From Buddleja alternifolia (lineage: Eukaryota > Streptophyta > Magnoliopsida > Lamiales > Scrophulariaceae): a stretch of 64,000 bases of DNA. The translations under genes and the position numbers were made by a program. This document shows, piece by piece, positions 11,038 through 22,700 of the stretch. The stretch lies in NCBI GenBank assembly GCA_019426215.1, contig CM033403.1, forward strand, positions 873,001 to 937,000. The letters run 5' to 3'. The notes under the pieces were generated by a model, which made no database searches, had not been told where the DNA came from, and was given only the letters and a program-made list of their open reading frames with translations. Positions within the stretch are counted from its first letter, which is position 1. Each line of letters opens with the position of its first letter.

Positions 11038-13757
11038 CTCAAGATGGACCTGAAGAGGCACCTACCGCTGATGCCCCTCCACTCTCGGAGATTCCCGTTG
11101 AAATAGACGTGGACATGGCAACTGTTGTGGATATTGCTAAGAAAGCATCTCAAGACCTTCCTGACGCTGAAACACCATCAGGCAGTGAAGCGACTTTAAA
11201 CGCTGAGCGGTCGATAGAAGTGGCCCCCATCCCAACAGAAGCTATTGCCCTCGTTCCTACGCCAACAAGACCTCCTCATCGTTTCATTGATTTCTTCCCG
11301 CGCGGATATTATCCAGATGTTGAATTTTATTATGCCGCCCGAGAACGTGACACTCTCCATCGGCCTGATCTTTCAGACTCTTACAAGTTTGAAATTTTTG
11401 AGCGTTTTGCCGATCTAGGTCTATATAACCTGGAGCGTCTTCAATCACGCATTGAATATATTCATCGTCCAGCGTTCAACAGATCTGAATTTGACGAGAA
11501 GCGATTCAATTTCACCGGTCACTCAGACGAGTCCTTTTATCCTCTTCGATTAAACAAGATTGTTTTAAAAAACCCCCACATGGGTGATTAGAACAAAAAT
11601 CCAGACGAGGAAGATCTCAACAAGCTAGGCTATTCGGCTCTCCCCTCCGTCGTCAAGTCTCCTCAGAACGCTCTCTCTCCTAATCCACTTAAGTTATGGA
11701 AAGGAAAAAGACCGCTTGTTGCGGAGCGCCCAAATCCTATCAACTCATGGATAGAAGATGAGGCTCGTGAATATCATGCCAGATTATGGGCTGAGGACTA
11801 TGAAGAAGAAACGAAACGCTTTGAGAAATTTCTCGCCGCTAGAAAAGATCAAGTTAAAGCTATCAAGCTTGGCAAGAGATGGATGCTGAATACAGCCAGC
11901 TGGGCTGAAGAGTTTGTTTTGCATTTCTACACCCTCGATGAACTCGTGAGATATCCATTCCTATTTCAGTTTAGAATAGAGTACAGACGCAGAGGATATG
12001 CAACCTTCTTGCTCCAACATCATCAGTTTATTGCAGGGAATGTTAGCGCTTTGCCACATTATCGCCAACCAATCGAAAGCTACATTCGCCAGCAACTTGC
12101 CTTATACAGCCAAGGCGAACGCTACGTGTTACATCCTAGTGAAGGGTTTGTTCAACGAGTCTTTCCTGACCTGAATGAAGACACCTCATCAAGTAAACAA
12201 CCAATTCTCCCAGGACAGAGTCAGATTCATGTTGATGTTTTGAATGAACACGCTGAGTTTGCTGAGTTCCACAGAACTATGAGAGCAGTGTTTGAAAATG
12301 CCCAAGCGCTGGACATCAGTTTCAACCACTTTTCCGGGTGTTACAATTTCAGAGGATATACTCTTCACCCCGTGCTCTTTAGTGAATCCAATATTCAAGT
12401 GGCCAAGATGTTATCACTAATCAGGCCAGTGGACCATGAAGCAAATCCAGCGCTCATGCCTTTGATTTTGGACTTTTTCAATCGTTATACTTCAGGGATA
12501 GCTTTACCGGAAGATGTGCAACTGGCACTAAGTACCGAAGAGCGCGCAAACGCTATATTATTTATCCCGCAATCCAGCCTGATCAGTCCAAGGCATGTGA
12601 TGGAGGCCCTTGGCCCCCTCTGGGTCATTGGTGTTAGAGAACCTTCTTCCCCAATCCAAATTATAGAAGAAGACATTGCTCCTGCTGCGGAAGTCGCTTA
12701 TCTTCCTGAGGCTTCTTTGCCCGATTCTTCTAGCGCCCCGGTAGTCGAGCCCCCAGTTATTGCAGATTCAATCATGGATCAAGCGATTGAAGAAGTGCAC
12801 GCTGAAATTGCACAAGAGCCTATTGAGCCCTTTATCAGAGATAAATCTAAAGGCAATGCTGCGGTTTCCAATTCTTACGGACTTCTCCCGTCCCTAGAGC
12901 GTCCTTCTTCCGATTCGGATTCTAAAAGTGATTCAGACGCTAGAGATTTCAGACAGGCAGTACGGAACTCGCTCCACAACATTGAAGGTTCCTGCTCCAA
13001 GATTTTTGAGACTGCTGATAGACATATCCGAATAATGTCTGCTACACGAAGTCGTGATATTGCAAATGCTTCAAACACAAGCACTGTTACAATCATGAAG
13101 AGCATATCACCTCTTATAGCTGAACTCTCATCCGAATTCAACCGTCACATAGCCCAGAGCGCTTCGACTGATGCTGACAGACATATTTCGACCGATGCCG
13201 CTGCTCAGAGCATCGCTCACCAAGTTGCTCTCTTAGTTGACGAAGTTCGACTCTTGCGAAGAGAAGTCGCTGAGTTAAAAACCTCTCTTGATGATGCCAA
13301 GAAGGGTGAAAATACAGAAAAGCATCAAGCGTCCAAAGTAATGTCAAAGACTGATAATAAAAATTGGCGATCAATGATGGAAGAACTAGTGAGCATCAAC
13401 AAGATGTTAACTAAAAAGAGAAAGCCAAGGTATGATCTAGGAAGATATCCCCTTCCGGAATTGGACGTTGACTTCTTAGAAAGTATGGGATTTCAACCTT
13501 TTGCCGGACCGCTGAGACGACCTATCAATTGGAGACCGTCAAAAGATCAAAGAAAAGATATCTATCACGATTTAATTCGTGAACTTGGAATTTCTCCAAG
13601 AGAGTGGACGGAAAGGTTGTTAGAACTTAATGAAAGTGCCCGACTTCGTAGGCATGATTACGATGAAGTTCAACATACGACAATGATTGACATTGATCGT
13701 CTCCTAATGGACTTAGCGCTAGAAGTTCTCCAAGGCGAAGAAAGAGCAAAGCGATAG

Positions 13758-14012
13758 AAAAAGTGAATGAATTTTTTTATTTCTGTTGTCGCTTTCTTTT
13801 TTTGTTTTCAATATAAATCATGTATGCTTATTCTTTCAATATATGAATGATTTATCGCTGAAACATCTTGTTGAAGCTAATCTAACTTTAGCTAACTTTA
13901 CTAACTTTTTGAACGCTAACTTATATTCATTTGGGCTTTTCTTTTAAGTAACTCTTAAATTATAAAAGAGTTATAAGAGTTAAAGTCTTGACATCATCAA
14001 AAAGGGGGAAAT
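13758..14012 (+). other. 3' untranslated region and polypurine tract of element A
   Basis: This is an AT-rich trailer. AAAAAGGGGGAAAT at 13999-14012 directly precedes the LTR and is a typical polypurine tract. Confidence 0.75.
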
Positions 14013-15498
14013 TATTAGGAAATTTCATGTTAGATGTTTTGATGATGACAAGATAGGATTCAATGTTAGACCCCAAATAAAATGTAAGTTTATGTTTTCC
14101 ATAGATCATTGTTTAAGCGTTTGAGAGTTTGTAATTTTGTTTAGGCTTATAATTTTTATCTTTGTAGGTTTTAGACTAAGTATTAGACACTGAATCGCTA
14201 ATAGAATTCTAGGTGAGTCTATTAGAGAAGAAGTTGAAGATCAGCGTCTGAAGTCAACCAGAGATGAAGATTTGTTTCTTAGCGTCCGTCAAACGCTAAA
14301 GGACCTCTTTCAGGATTTATGGATCAAGCGCTCAAAGCACTTAAGCGACTAATGACAAATTCACCTTAAATAAATCCTCAAGTCACGAAGGACTTAAATG
14401 CAATCATTCAACGGACATTTATTTCCAACGGGAAATAAATTCAAATGCATTAAATGCCTGATAAGAGCATTAAATGTGATAAGCTACTGTGACCTGTGAA
14501 CAAGCCACCTTTTTGACCAGACTGTCAGAACTTCAGAGTTTATAGCTGCTACCATCCAATCGGTGCCAGCAGTTTTTCAGGAATGCCAGGCTTTAGGTAG
14601 AATCACGCGCTGCGTAAAAGGCACGCTCCTACATGTGTCCAACGGACAGATCCCAAGAATTGCCTATAAATACCTTACCTTCAGCAGGCCCTAAAAAGTA
14701 CGGTACAAAACATTTACAAGAGAAAATTACGTACACAAGAAAAAGCTTAGAAAACTCCATAGCCAAAATTCCTTCAAGTTTTTTATCTACATTCCAGATA
14801 GTCACAAATATCTCAAACATCTTCCAAAGAAGAAACCTAAATTCCCATTGAGATATTCCAAGTTGTTTGATCCTCCCAAATACAAACAAACCCTTGTGAC
14901 AAAAACCTCAACCTTTCATCTGAGTGAGAAAAGTTGTTGAAACTCATTACAGGCAGTATTTTTGAGTGAGAGAAGCTTGTAGAAGACGATCTTCATTGGT
15001 GCTGAAATCTGTGTGATCAAGGAGCACGAGATCATTTTCATTCTTTACTATCTTGTAAAAGATTCTATGTGATTCTTTGATAATCATCTTAGTAATTTCC
15101 TCCAAGTGAAAAAGGAGAAGGACGTAGCTGGGATTACATCACCCAGTGAACCTTACAAATTATTGTGTCATTTATATTTTACTGTCTTATATCTGTCATA
15201 TTACATTATTCTAAAAGACAAGTAAAATTGCAAAGCGATTAAATTATCTAAAAGAACGCTAAAAATCATTTCCGCTGTGCTAACCCTGATTAAGTGATTT
15301 AAGCGTTACCCTACTTTGGTAAATTGCTAAACTCACTAAGTCTAAGTTATCTTTACTGAAGCGCCTAACCCAAGCGCTCAGCCTTCCAAGCGTTCAGATC
15401 TTTGAAAAGTAACACGAAATTTTTGAAGTCTAAAAAGACTTCAGGGTCTATTCAACCCCCCCTTTCTAGACCCTTTCGTATGCCACTTGGGACCATCA
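14013..15498 (+). repeat. 3' LTR of element A
   Basis: Complete LTR of about 1486 bp. It starts TATTAGGAAATTTCAT, where related copies start TGTTAGG, so the terminal TG is mutated. It ends GGGACCATCA. The B LTR (48416-49907), the solo LTR (46896-48331) and the minus-strand LTR from 62707 belong to the same family. Confidence 0.88.
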
Positions 15499-15501
15499 TA
15501 A

Positions 15502-17111
15502 CCTATGGGTATTATTTCATTACCCCAATCCTTAAGAGAAGGTCCCAATAGAGTGGCAAAGCTAACTAGATTTTTTGTCGTGGATACTCCCTGGGCCTAT
15601 AATGTGATACTGGGTAGACCTGCACTGGTCCTGTTCTAGGCAATGGTTTCAATACCACATATGAAGATCAAATTCCCAACAATCAATGGAGTAGGAGAGG
15701 TATCAGGCAATCAACACCAATCCAAAAAATGCTACTTGGCCTCCATTAAGCAAGGAGAGAAGACAAATGAAGACAAGAAGCACAAGCCTAAACCAATGGA
15801 GGAAGAAGACAAGGAGATTGGCAAGAAGATGACACCATCACATGTAGAGCCAGTAGGGGAGCTTATGAGTGTGGAACTCCTACCTAGAGATAAGGAAAAG
15901 ACGGTTAAAATAGGATCGCACTTAAGTCCCAACCTAAGGAATGAATTAATAGCCACGCTGCGGGAGCACGCGGATGTATTCTCTTGGTCAGCTAACGACT
16001 TGGTACGAATTACCCCAACAGTCATACAACACTACCTGAACGTAGATCCTAGTGCAAAGCCAATCATTCAAAAGAAAAAACATTTTGGCCCGGAGAAAGA
16101 CGCCATTATCAAAGCAGAGATTGACAAGTTACTCAAAGCTAAGCACATTGCAGAAATACAATTCCCCGAGTGGGCGTCTAATGTGGCCCTAGTACCTAAA
16201 GGAGAATCAAAATGGAGAATGTGTATTGACTTTCATGACCTGAATAGTGTCTGCCCTAAAGATCATTATCCTTTACCTAGGATAGACCAATTGGTGGATG
16301 TTACAGCTGGATACGAGTTATTAAGCACTGGGTATCACCAAATACCCTTAGCTGAGGAAGACCAAAGGAAGGTTATCTTCATCACTTCATTTGGCACCTT
16401 TTGTTACATATCCATGCCCTTCGGCCCGAAAAATGCTGGAGCTACATACCAAAGGCTTGTAGACTTAATGTTTCGAAAGCAAATGGGAAAGAACATCAAA
16501 GTATATGCAGATGACATGGTGGTCAAGAGTAGCATTGCCAACACCCATGTGCAAGACCTATAAGAAACCTTTGAAATGCTCCGAAGATATAGGATGAAGC
16601 TCGAATGTGCATTCAGAATCAAGGAAAGAAAGTTCCTAGGGTACATGGTCACGAAGAAAGGCATAGACGCTAATCCTGCATAGATCAAGGCTATCCAAGA
16701 CACGGTGGCACCTAGAAATCTGAATGAAGTACAAAGATTGAATGGGAGAATCACTACTTTAAGTCGTTTCATATCCAAATCTGCGGAGCGATGTTTACCA
16801 TTTTTCAAGATATTGCGAAAGGTGGATCATTTCAATTAGACTCCTAAATGTCAATAAGCTTTCGAGGACCTCAAGACATACCTGAGCCAAATATCGTTGC
16901 TTACCAAACCTGTACAGTGCAAGCCATTAGTGATTTACATAGCTGCGGCAGACCGAGCTATCAGCACAGTCCTAGTTTGGGAGAAAGACAAAACGGAAAA
17001 GCCCGTGTACTACGTTAGCAAGGTACTTTCAGAAGTCAAATTCTGAGACCCAGATATCGAAAAGATGGCATTGGCATTGGTCATTATAGCAAGAAGACTC
17101 AACCCTATTTT
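15502..17111 (+). pseudogene. Protease end and reverse transcriptase of element D
   Basis: The first frame shows the end of a gypsy protease (TPWAYNVILGRPAL), a TAG at 15637-15639, then a linker (MKIKFPTINGVGEV). The RT follows: WRMCIDFHDLNSVCPKDHYPLPRID, a MPFGPKNAGATYQR block and the catalytic YADDMVVKS at about 16503-16529. The frame is cut by stops at 16561-16563, about 16681, 16839 and 16852, and TGA near 17044. Several are CAG, CAA, TGG or CGA codons changed by one transition. It then slips frame near 17105. It would act in reverse transcription but cannot be functional. Confidence 0.87.
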
Positions 17112-17839
17112 TTGACATACAAAATCATTGTAAAGACTAGTCAACTAGTCAAGGCTGTGCTAGGAAAGGCCGAGACATCAGGACGACTCGTTAAATGGGA
17201 TATGGAGCTAGGGGAATTGGAGATAGAGTACACGTCCCGATCTGCGATCAAGGCACAAGTCTTGGAAGACTTTGTCACCGAAATGACCATACCTGAGCAG
17301 GAAGGGAATGAGGAGAAAAAAGTGTGGCTTCTGCATGTAGATAGGTCAGCTACCCAGAATGAAAGCGGTGCGGGTGTGGTTCTCACCACACCCAAGGGAG
17401 ATCAGTTGGAGTACGCAATCAAGTTTGAGTTCAAAGCAAGCAACAATGAAGCAGAATACGAAGCATTCATCATGGGACTTAAAAGGGCAATCAAAGGAGG
17501 GGCTAAAATTTTGATAGTGTACTCAGATTCACAACCCGTTACCAAACAAATCGATGGAACCTACGAAGCTAAGGAAGAAAGGACGGTGAGATACTTGAAA
17601 ACCATAGAGGCACTGCAAGAAAACTTCCCCAAGCTGGAGATTCATCAAATACCCCGAGCTAAGAATACTAAGGCTGATTATTTGTCCAAGATGGGTAGCT
17701 CAGTCATTGACTGCCAGACCCGAAACTTTACTATACAAGCACTAACCAAACCTAGCACAGAACAAGAAATTCTACAAGTAGAAGAAAGTGAAGATTGGAG
17801 GACTGAGATAATCCAATATCATCTGTAGGTTCGGCATAT
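17112..17839 (+). pseudogene. RNase H region of element D, cut by element F
   Basis: This is a gypsy RNase H domain of the kind found in Tat-type elements: LHVDRSATQNESGAGVVL, NNEAEYEAFIMGL and YSDSQPVTKQIDG. The first acidic position is kept, but the usual D-G-S is DRS and the usual D-S-Q-L is SQPV. The frame ends at 17828 (IIQYHL then TAG). The next bases, in another frame, begin RFGI, which is integrase core. The N-terminal part of integrase is therefore deleted from D at this point. Element F starts at 17840. Confidence 0.8.
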
Positions 17840-19705
17840 TGACACGCTAAAAGCTAACGTGCTATGATAGCAAGTGCACTAGTCGTGTGTAGTAATAAGT
17901 GTGGACGAAAAGTCCGGGTTGTCGAACCACGGAGACTTGAATTCTAGTTTAAGATTTGTAATGAAGTGAATAAACAAAGTAAGAATAAATTCAAATAAAA
18001 TTTGTAAAGAACAAGAACAAAGATGAGCAAGTGATTTAAAACCAACCATAAAGGGAGACTAAGGCACATGCTAGGTTCAAATTGATCAAATATACTTAAT
18101 AAGGTTCTTGTTGAAGGATTACACTTATATTGTTATGGTGAGAGCTCCGAGGGTAGAGAATAACCGATGTCTCGCGTATAAACTCCTATGCTTAGATCGT
18201 GATTTCTCAAATATTCCTATCCGGAAATCTAACCACTAAACATGCATTAACTTACTAGAGCTCACTCGATTTGAATCGAACAACTTCACCCGGGAATCTT
18301 TACCTATGTCTAGGGCAATTCCTCATTAGTTGCGGGTCATGATGTGAATTTCTTGCACCCTAAGTCAATTTTCTCCCGAAATATTCACCTAGGCATAAGA
18401 TTCTAACATACAGTGATCAAGTATATGCAAGATAAGTAGAACATCAATTCACATCACATAACAATATAAGAATAACCTCAACAATCATCTATTATAAACA
18501 TAAAGCACAATTTGTCCTTACATGGCCCTAGTCTTACGAATTTAGTTCATAATTGAAAGCATAAAAGACATAAGAGGAATATTCATAGACATAAATGAAA
18601 TGAAAAGCTCTTAAAAACTCCCTAAATGGTGAATGATGATGGATCTTGAAATTGAGCCTTCAATCCCCAAGCTCTTTTCCTTCCTCTAGTTTTCCCCTCT
18701 CTCTCAATGATGAAGAATGGTGATGAATGATTGTAAAATCAGATTAGGGGCTGCCCCCCTCTCTCATTTCATTGATGAAGAATGAATGCAAGAGATGATT
18801 AGCTTTATAGGTGTAGATTCTTGTTCCTCCCATGTGTTGTTCCTCTCTTGTGTCCTCCATTACTCTAAAGTGTGTAGTATAAAATTCCATAAAGTAAATC
18901 TACCAAGAAACACACTTATGACACCCCCTCAACACATGTGCTAACATTTTGGCTTTAAACATTCTTCCCCACAAAAGATGCTGAACTTTTGGCTAAAAGT
19001 AATCAAATTCCGGACGACGCGGCGCCCAGACGTGGGTATTTTGGCGCCTAAGCGCGGTTTTGCGAATTCTTGGCAGTTTTCTTGTTTTTCTGCGCAACAA
19101 TCGTATTTCCTTCGTAACTCTTTCCACAGACCTCCAATTTGGATGATTCAAGTTCCCACGTGTAGCTAAGACATAGAGCTACAACTTTGTTGAAGGAAAC
19201 TTTGTCCAATTCGGTCTCTAAATGTACAAATTATGCGCTCAAACGTGGCAAGTGTTACGAAATCCGCGCCCAGGCGTGGATATGATGGCGCCTAGGCGCG
19301 GGAGTGCGAAGTAAATCCTCGTAACTGGATGTCAGATGCGCCTGGGCGTAGTTGGAAGGGCGCTTGGGCGTGGTAAGCCGAAAGTCTAAACCGTTTTCTT
19401 AGTTTTCAGCGCAGCAATCGTGTTTCCTTCATAACTTTCTCCACGGACCTCCGATGTGGATGATTCAAGTCGCCAAGTGAAGCTCACAAAGATATCTACA
19501 ACTTTGGTGAAGGAAACTTCCTCAAATTCGACATCAAAATATACATAAATTCTGTATTTGCGAGCGTTATTCCTCTATTGTAGTGATTTTCCACCTTTAC
19601 TCGACAAGCACACAAATTAAACGCAAATGTGGTATAAATCATGCATAAACCAATACAAATCCAATAAATATGAGGCTCTAAAACATGTAAATTCACACCC
19701 TATCA
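17840..19705 (-). repeat. 3' LTR of element F
   Basis: This is an LTR of 1866 bp; on the + strand it starts TGACACGC and ends CCCTATCA. It carries a GC-rich island (about 19016-19380) with repeated GGCGCC-type motifs in an otherwise AT-rich sequence. Short frames inside it are not genes. Confidence 0.92.
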
Positions 19706-22700
19706 ACACCCCGAAACTTACCCATTGATCGTCCTCGAGCAATGAGAGCTATAAGACAAGATCAACATCATTCAATGCGAGAAAACAAAACAACTGACTA
19801 ACTCACTTTCGTGGAGTAAACGATTGCACTTAGCGGGTGCAACAAGCCTTTAAACCCTTGAGTTACCTCAAAGGACGAGTTATAGTCTCGTGAGGGTTTG
19901 CATGCGATATACCCACAAAATCTAACAAAATTTATCCAACCAAATCAATACACCTCAACATGATCAACAAGAATGAATGGCATAAAATCAACCTTTTAAA
20001 GTTCACAAATATATATAAATATCAATTACTTTTGCTCATGTGACACCAATACTTGAAAAGACTCTCTAGGGTGTAGTGAAAAATAAATCTAAGGTATTAT
20101 AGTCGAGAGGCATCCTTACCAAATTTTGGACATTAATCCCATATCTATCAACTTTCGATCAAACGCAAAGCACAAGAATTATAGAAAATCTCATAGCCAT
20201 TTAAATTTCATTATCTCAAACATTCAACTTTCAATTCATATGAAATTTCCATTTAAACTTCATTAAGGCTAGATCATGTGCAAAATTTTATTCCATTAGG
20301 CTTTCTATGACACCCATGTAGCAAGCTTTAGACCAATGACTCCCAAACTAGATAGTTTTGGGGTATTAAGTGTAGAGACACTTCTAAGGGTTTAATCACT
20401 CGAGTGTCAAAGGCCACGAAATAAAACTAGATCTTTTAAACAATTCACTTTTTTTTTTTTTTTTGCTTGAGCTTAGCTCAAATTAGCATAATAGTACAGT
20501 ATATAGGCATGAAACTTTTCACCTTCGGTACATATTAGCCTAACCACTTTTGGTCATACCAAAATTCAACCTTTTCACTTTATTGTTTAGCATATAAAAT
20601 TACTATTCAACTTATAACCTTAAGAGAAATCTAAGTTAATATTTCTGGGAAAAATTCCTTAAGTGTCTCAAGATGGTTATCCTCTCAACTCCTCTACCCT
20701 CGATTTATGTGCATTGTGAATCATCTAAAGAATCAATCCTAGTCTAGTGTCTCCACGAGCAATTTCAAAGATATATATATTCCATTAAATTCAAATTATT
20801 TCAAGAGATCATGCCATTTCTCCAAGTCAATCAATTTCAATGCATCAATTGGAAGGACTAAATTTTATTTTTATTTTTTTTATACTTGATTTTCTCTCAA
20901 CAAAGAAGCATATAAATATGATAGCAAACAACTTTCCCCCAAACTCAGTCTACAAATTAGGATTGCATCATCAAAGTTCAAAACAAGCACACCCCCAAAC
21001 TTACCCATTGATCGTCCTCGAGCAATGAGAGCTATAAGACAAGATCAACATCATTCAATGCGAGAAAACAAAACAACTGACTAACTCACTTTCGTGGAGT
21101 AAACGATTGCACTTAGCGGGTGCAACAAGCCTTTAAACCCTTGAGTTACCTCAAAGGACGAGTTATAGTCTCGTGAGGGTTTGCATGCGATATACCCACA
21201 AAATCTAACAAAATTTATCCAACCAAATCAATACACCTCAACATGATCAACAAGAATGAATGGCATAAAATCAACCTTTTAAAGTTCACAAATATATATA
21301 AATATCAATTACTTTTGCTCATGTGACACCAATACTTGAAAAGACTCTCTAGGGTGTAGTGAAAAATAAATCTAAGGTATTATAGTCGAGAGGCATCCTT
21401 ACCAAATTTTGGACATTAATCCCATATCTATCAACTTTCGATCAAACGCAAAGCACAAGAATTATAGAAAATCTCATAGCCATTTAAATTTCATTATCTC
21501 AAACATTCAACTTTCAATTCATATGAAATTTCCATTTAAACTTCATTAAGGCTAGATCATGTGCAATATTTTATTCCATTAGGCTTTCTATGACACCCAT
21601 GTAGCAAGCTTTAGACCAATGACTCCCAAACTAGATAGTTTTGGGGTATTAAGTGTAGAGACACTTCTAAGGGTTTAATCACTCGAGTGTCAAAGGCCAC
21701 GAAATAAAACTAGATCTTTTAAACAATTCACTTTTTTTTTTTTTTTTGCTTGAGCTTAGCTCAAATTAGCATAATAGTACAGTATATAGGCATGAAACTT
21801 TTCACCTCCGGTACATATTAGCCTAACCACTTTTGGTCATACCAAAATTCAACCTTTTCACTTTATTGTTTAGCATATAAAATTACTATTCAACTTATAA
21901 CCTTAAGAGAAATCTAAGTTAATATTTCTGGGAAAAATTCCTTAAGTGTCTCAAGATGGTTATCCTCTCAACTCCTCTACCCTCGATTTATGTGCATTGT
22001 GAATCATCTAAAGAATCAATCCTAGTCTAGTGTCTCCACGAGCAATTTCAAAGATATATATATTCCATTAAATTCAAATTATTTCAAGAGATCATGCCAT
22101 TTCTCCAAGTCAATCAATTTCAATGCATCAATTGGAAGGACTAAATTTTATTTTTATTTTTTTTATACTTGATTTTCTCTCAACAAAGAAGCATATAAAT
22201 ATGATAGCAAACAACTTTCCCCCAAACTCAGTCTACAAATTAGGATTGCATCATCAAAGTTCAAAACAAGCACACCCCCAAACTTACCCATTGATCGTCC
22301 TCGAGCAATGAGAGCTATAAGACAAGATCAACATCATTCAATGCGAGAAAACAAAACAACTGACTAACTCACTTTCGTGGAGTAAACGATTGCACTTAGC
22401 GGGTGCAACAAGCCTTTAAACCCTTGAGTTACCTCAAAGGACGAGTTATAGTCTCGTGAGGGTTTGCATGCGATATACCCACAAAATCTAACAAAATTTA
22501 TCCAACCAAATCAATACACCTCAACATGATCAACAAGAATGAATGGCATAAAATCAACCTTTTAAAGTTCACAAATATATATAAATATCAATTACTTTTG
22601 CTCATGTGACACCAATACTTGAAAAGACTCTCTAGGGTGTAGTGAAAAATAAATCTAAGGTATTATAGTCGAGAGGCATCCTTACCAAATTTTGGACATT

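Larger units (their letters stand above)
9424..13757 (+). pseudogene. Extra 3' ORF (env-like position) of element A, with introns
   Basis: This long gene in sense orientation after pol resembles the extra ORF of SIRE-type elements, often called env-like. Its function is not established. Start chosen: ATG of MAPKASKSSKSSKSD at 9424. An N-terminal globular part (9500-9960) is followed by a 1-bp frameshift near 9970. Next come a Ser tract (10282-10312), Lys/Pro-rich repeats (PEPKKKKPEPKKK, about 10390-10430) and acidic stretches. Two short introns (10702-10774 and 10955-11037) restore one frame, both in phase 1. A TAG at 11589-11591 interrupts an otherwise open frame that runs on to 13757. The C-terminal half contains a heptad-rich segment (LLVDEVRLLRREVAELKTSL, near 13230). 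I see no signal peptide or clear membrane span, so envelope function is doubtful. Confidence 0.75.
3377..15498 (+). mobile_element. Element A: SIRE-type Ty1/copia retrotransposon, degenerate
   Basis: The order is partial 5' LTR (truncated by E), initiator-Met-type primer-binding site, Gag with zinc knuckle, protease, integrase, reverse transcriptase, RNase H, a long extra ORF, polypurine tract and 3' LTR. Integrase before reverse transcriptase defines Ty1/copia. The large ORF after pol points to the SIRE/Maximus lineage. By eye the overlapping LTR parts (3377-3977 and about 14895-15498) differ at roughly 2-3 percent of bases plus small indels. Pol carries several stops and frameshifts, so the copy is inactive. 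At 15498 it abuts gypsy protease sequence of D, into which it inserted. Confidence 0.88.

Noticed and set aside
9424..13757. True viral envelope gene in element A
   Set aside because: The position is env-like, but I see no signal peptide, no clear transmembrane segment and no cysteine-rich ectodomain, so I keep the neutral name extra ORF.
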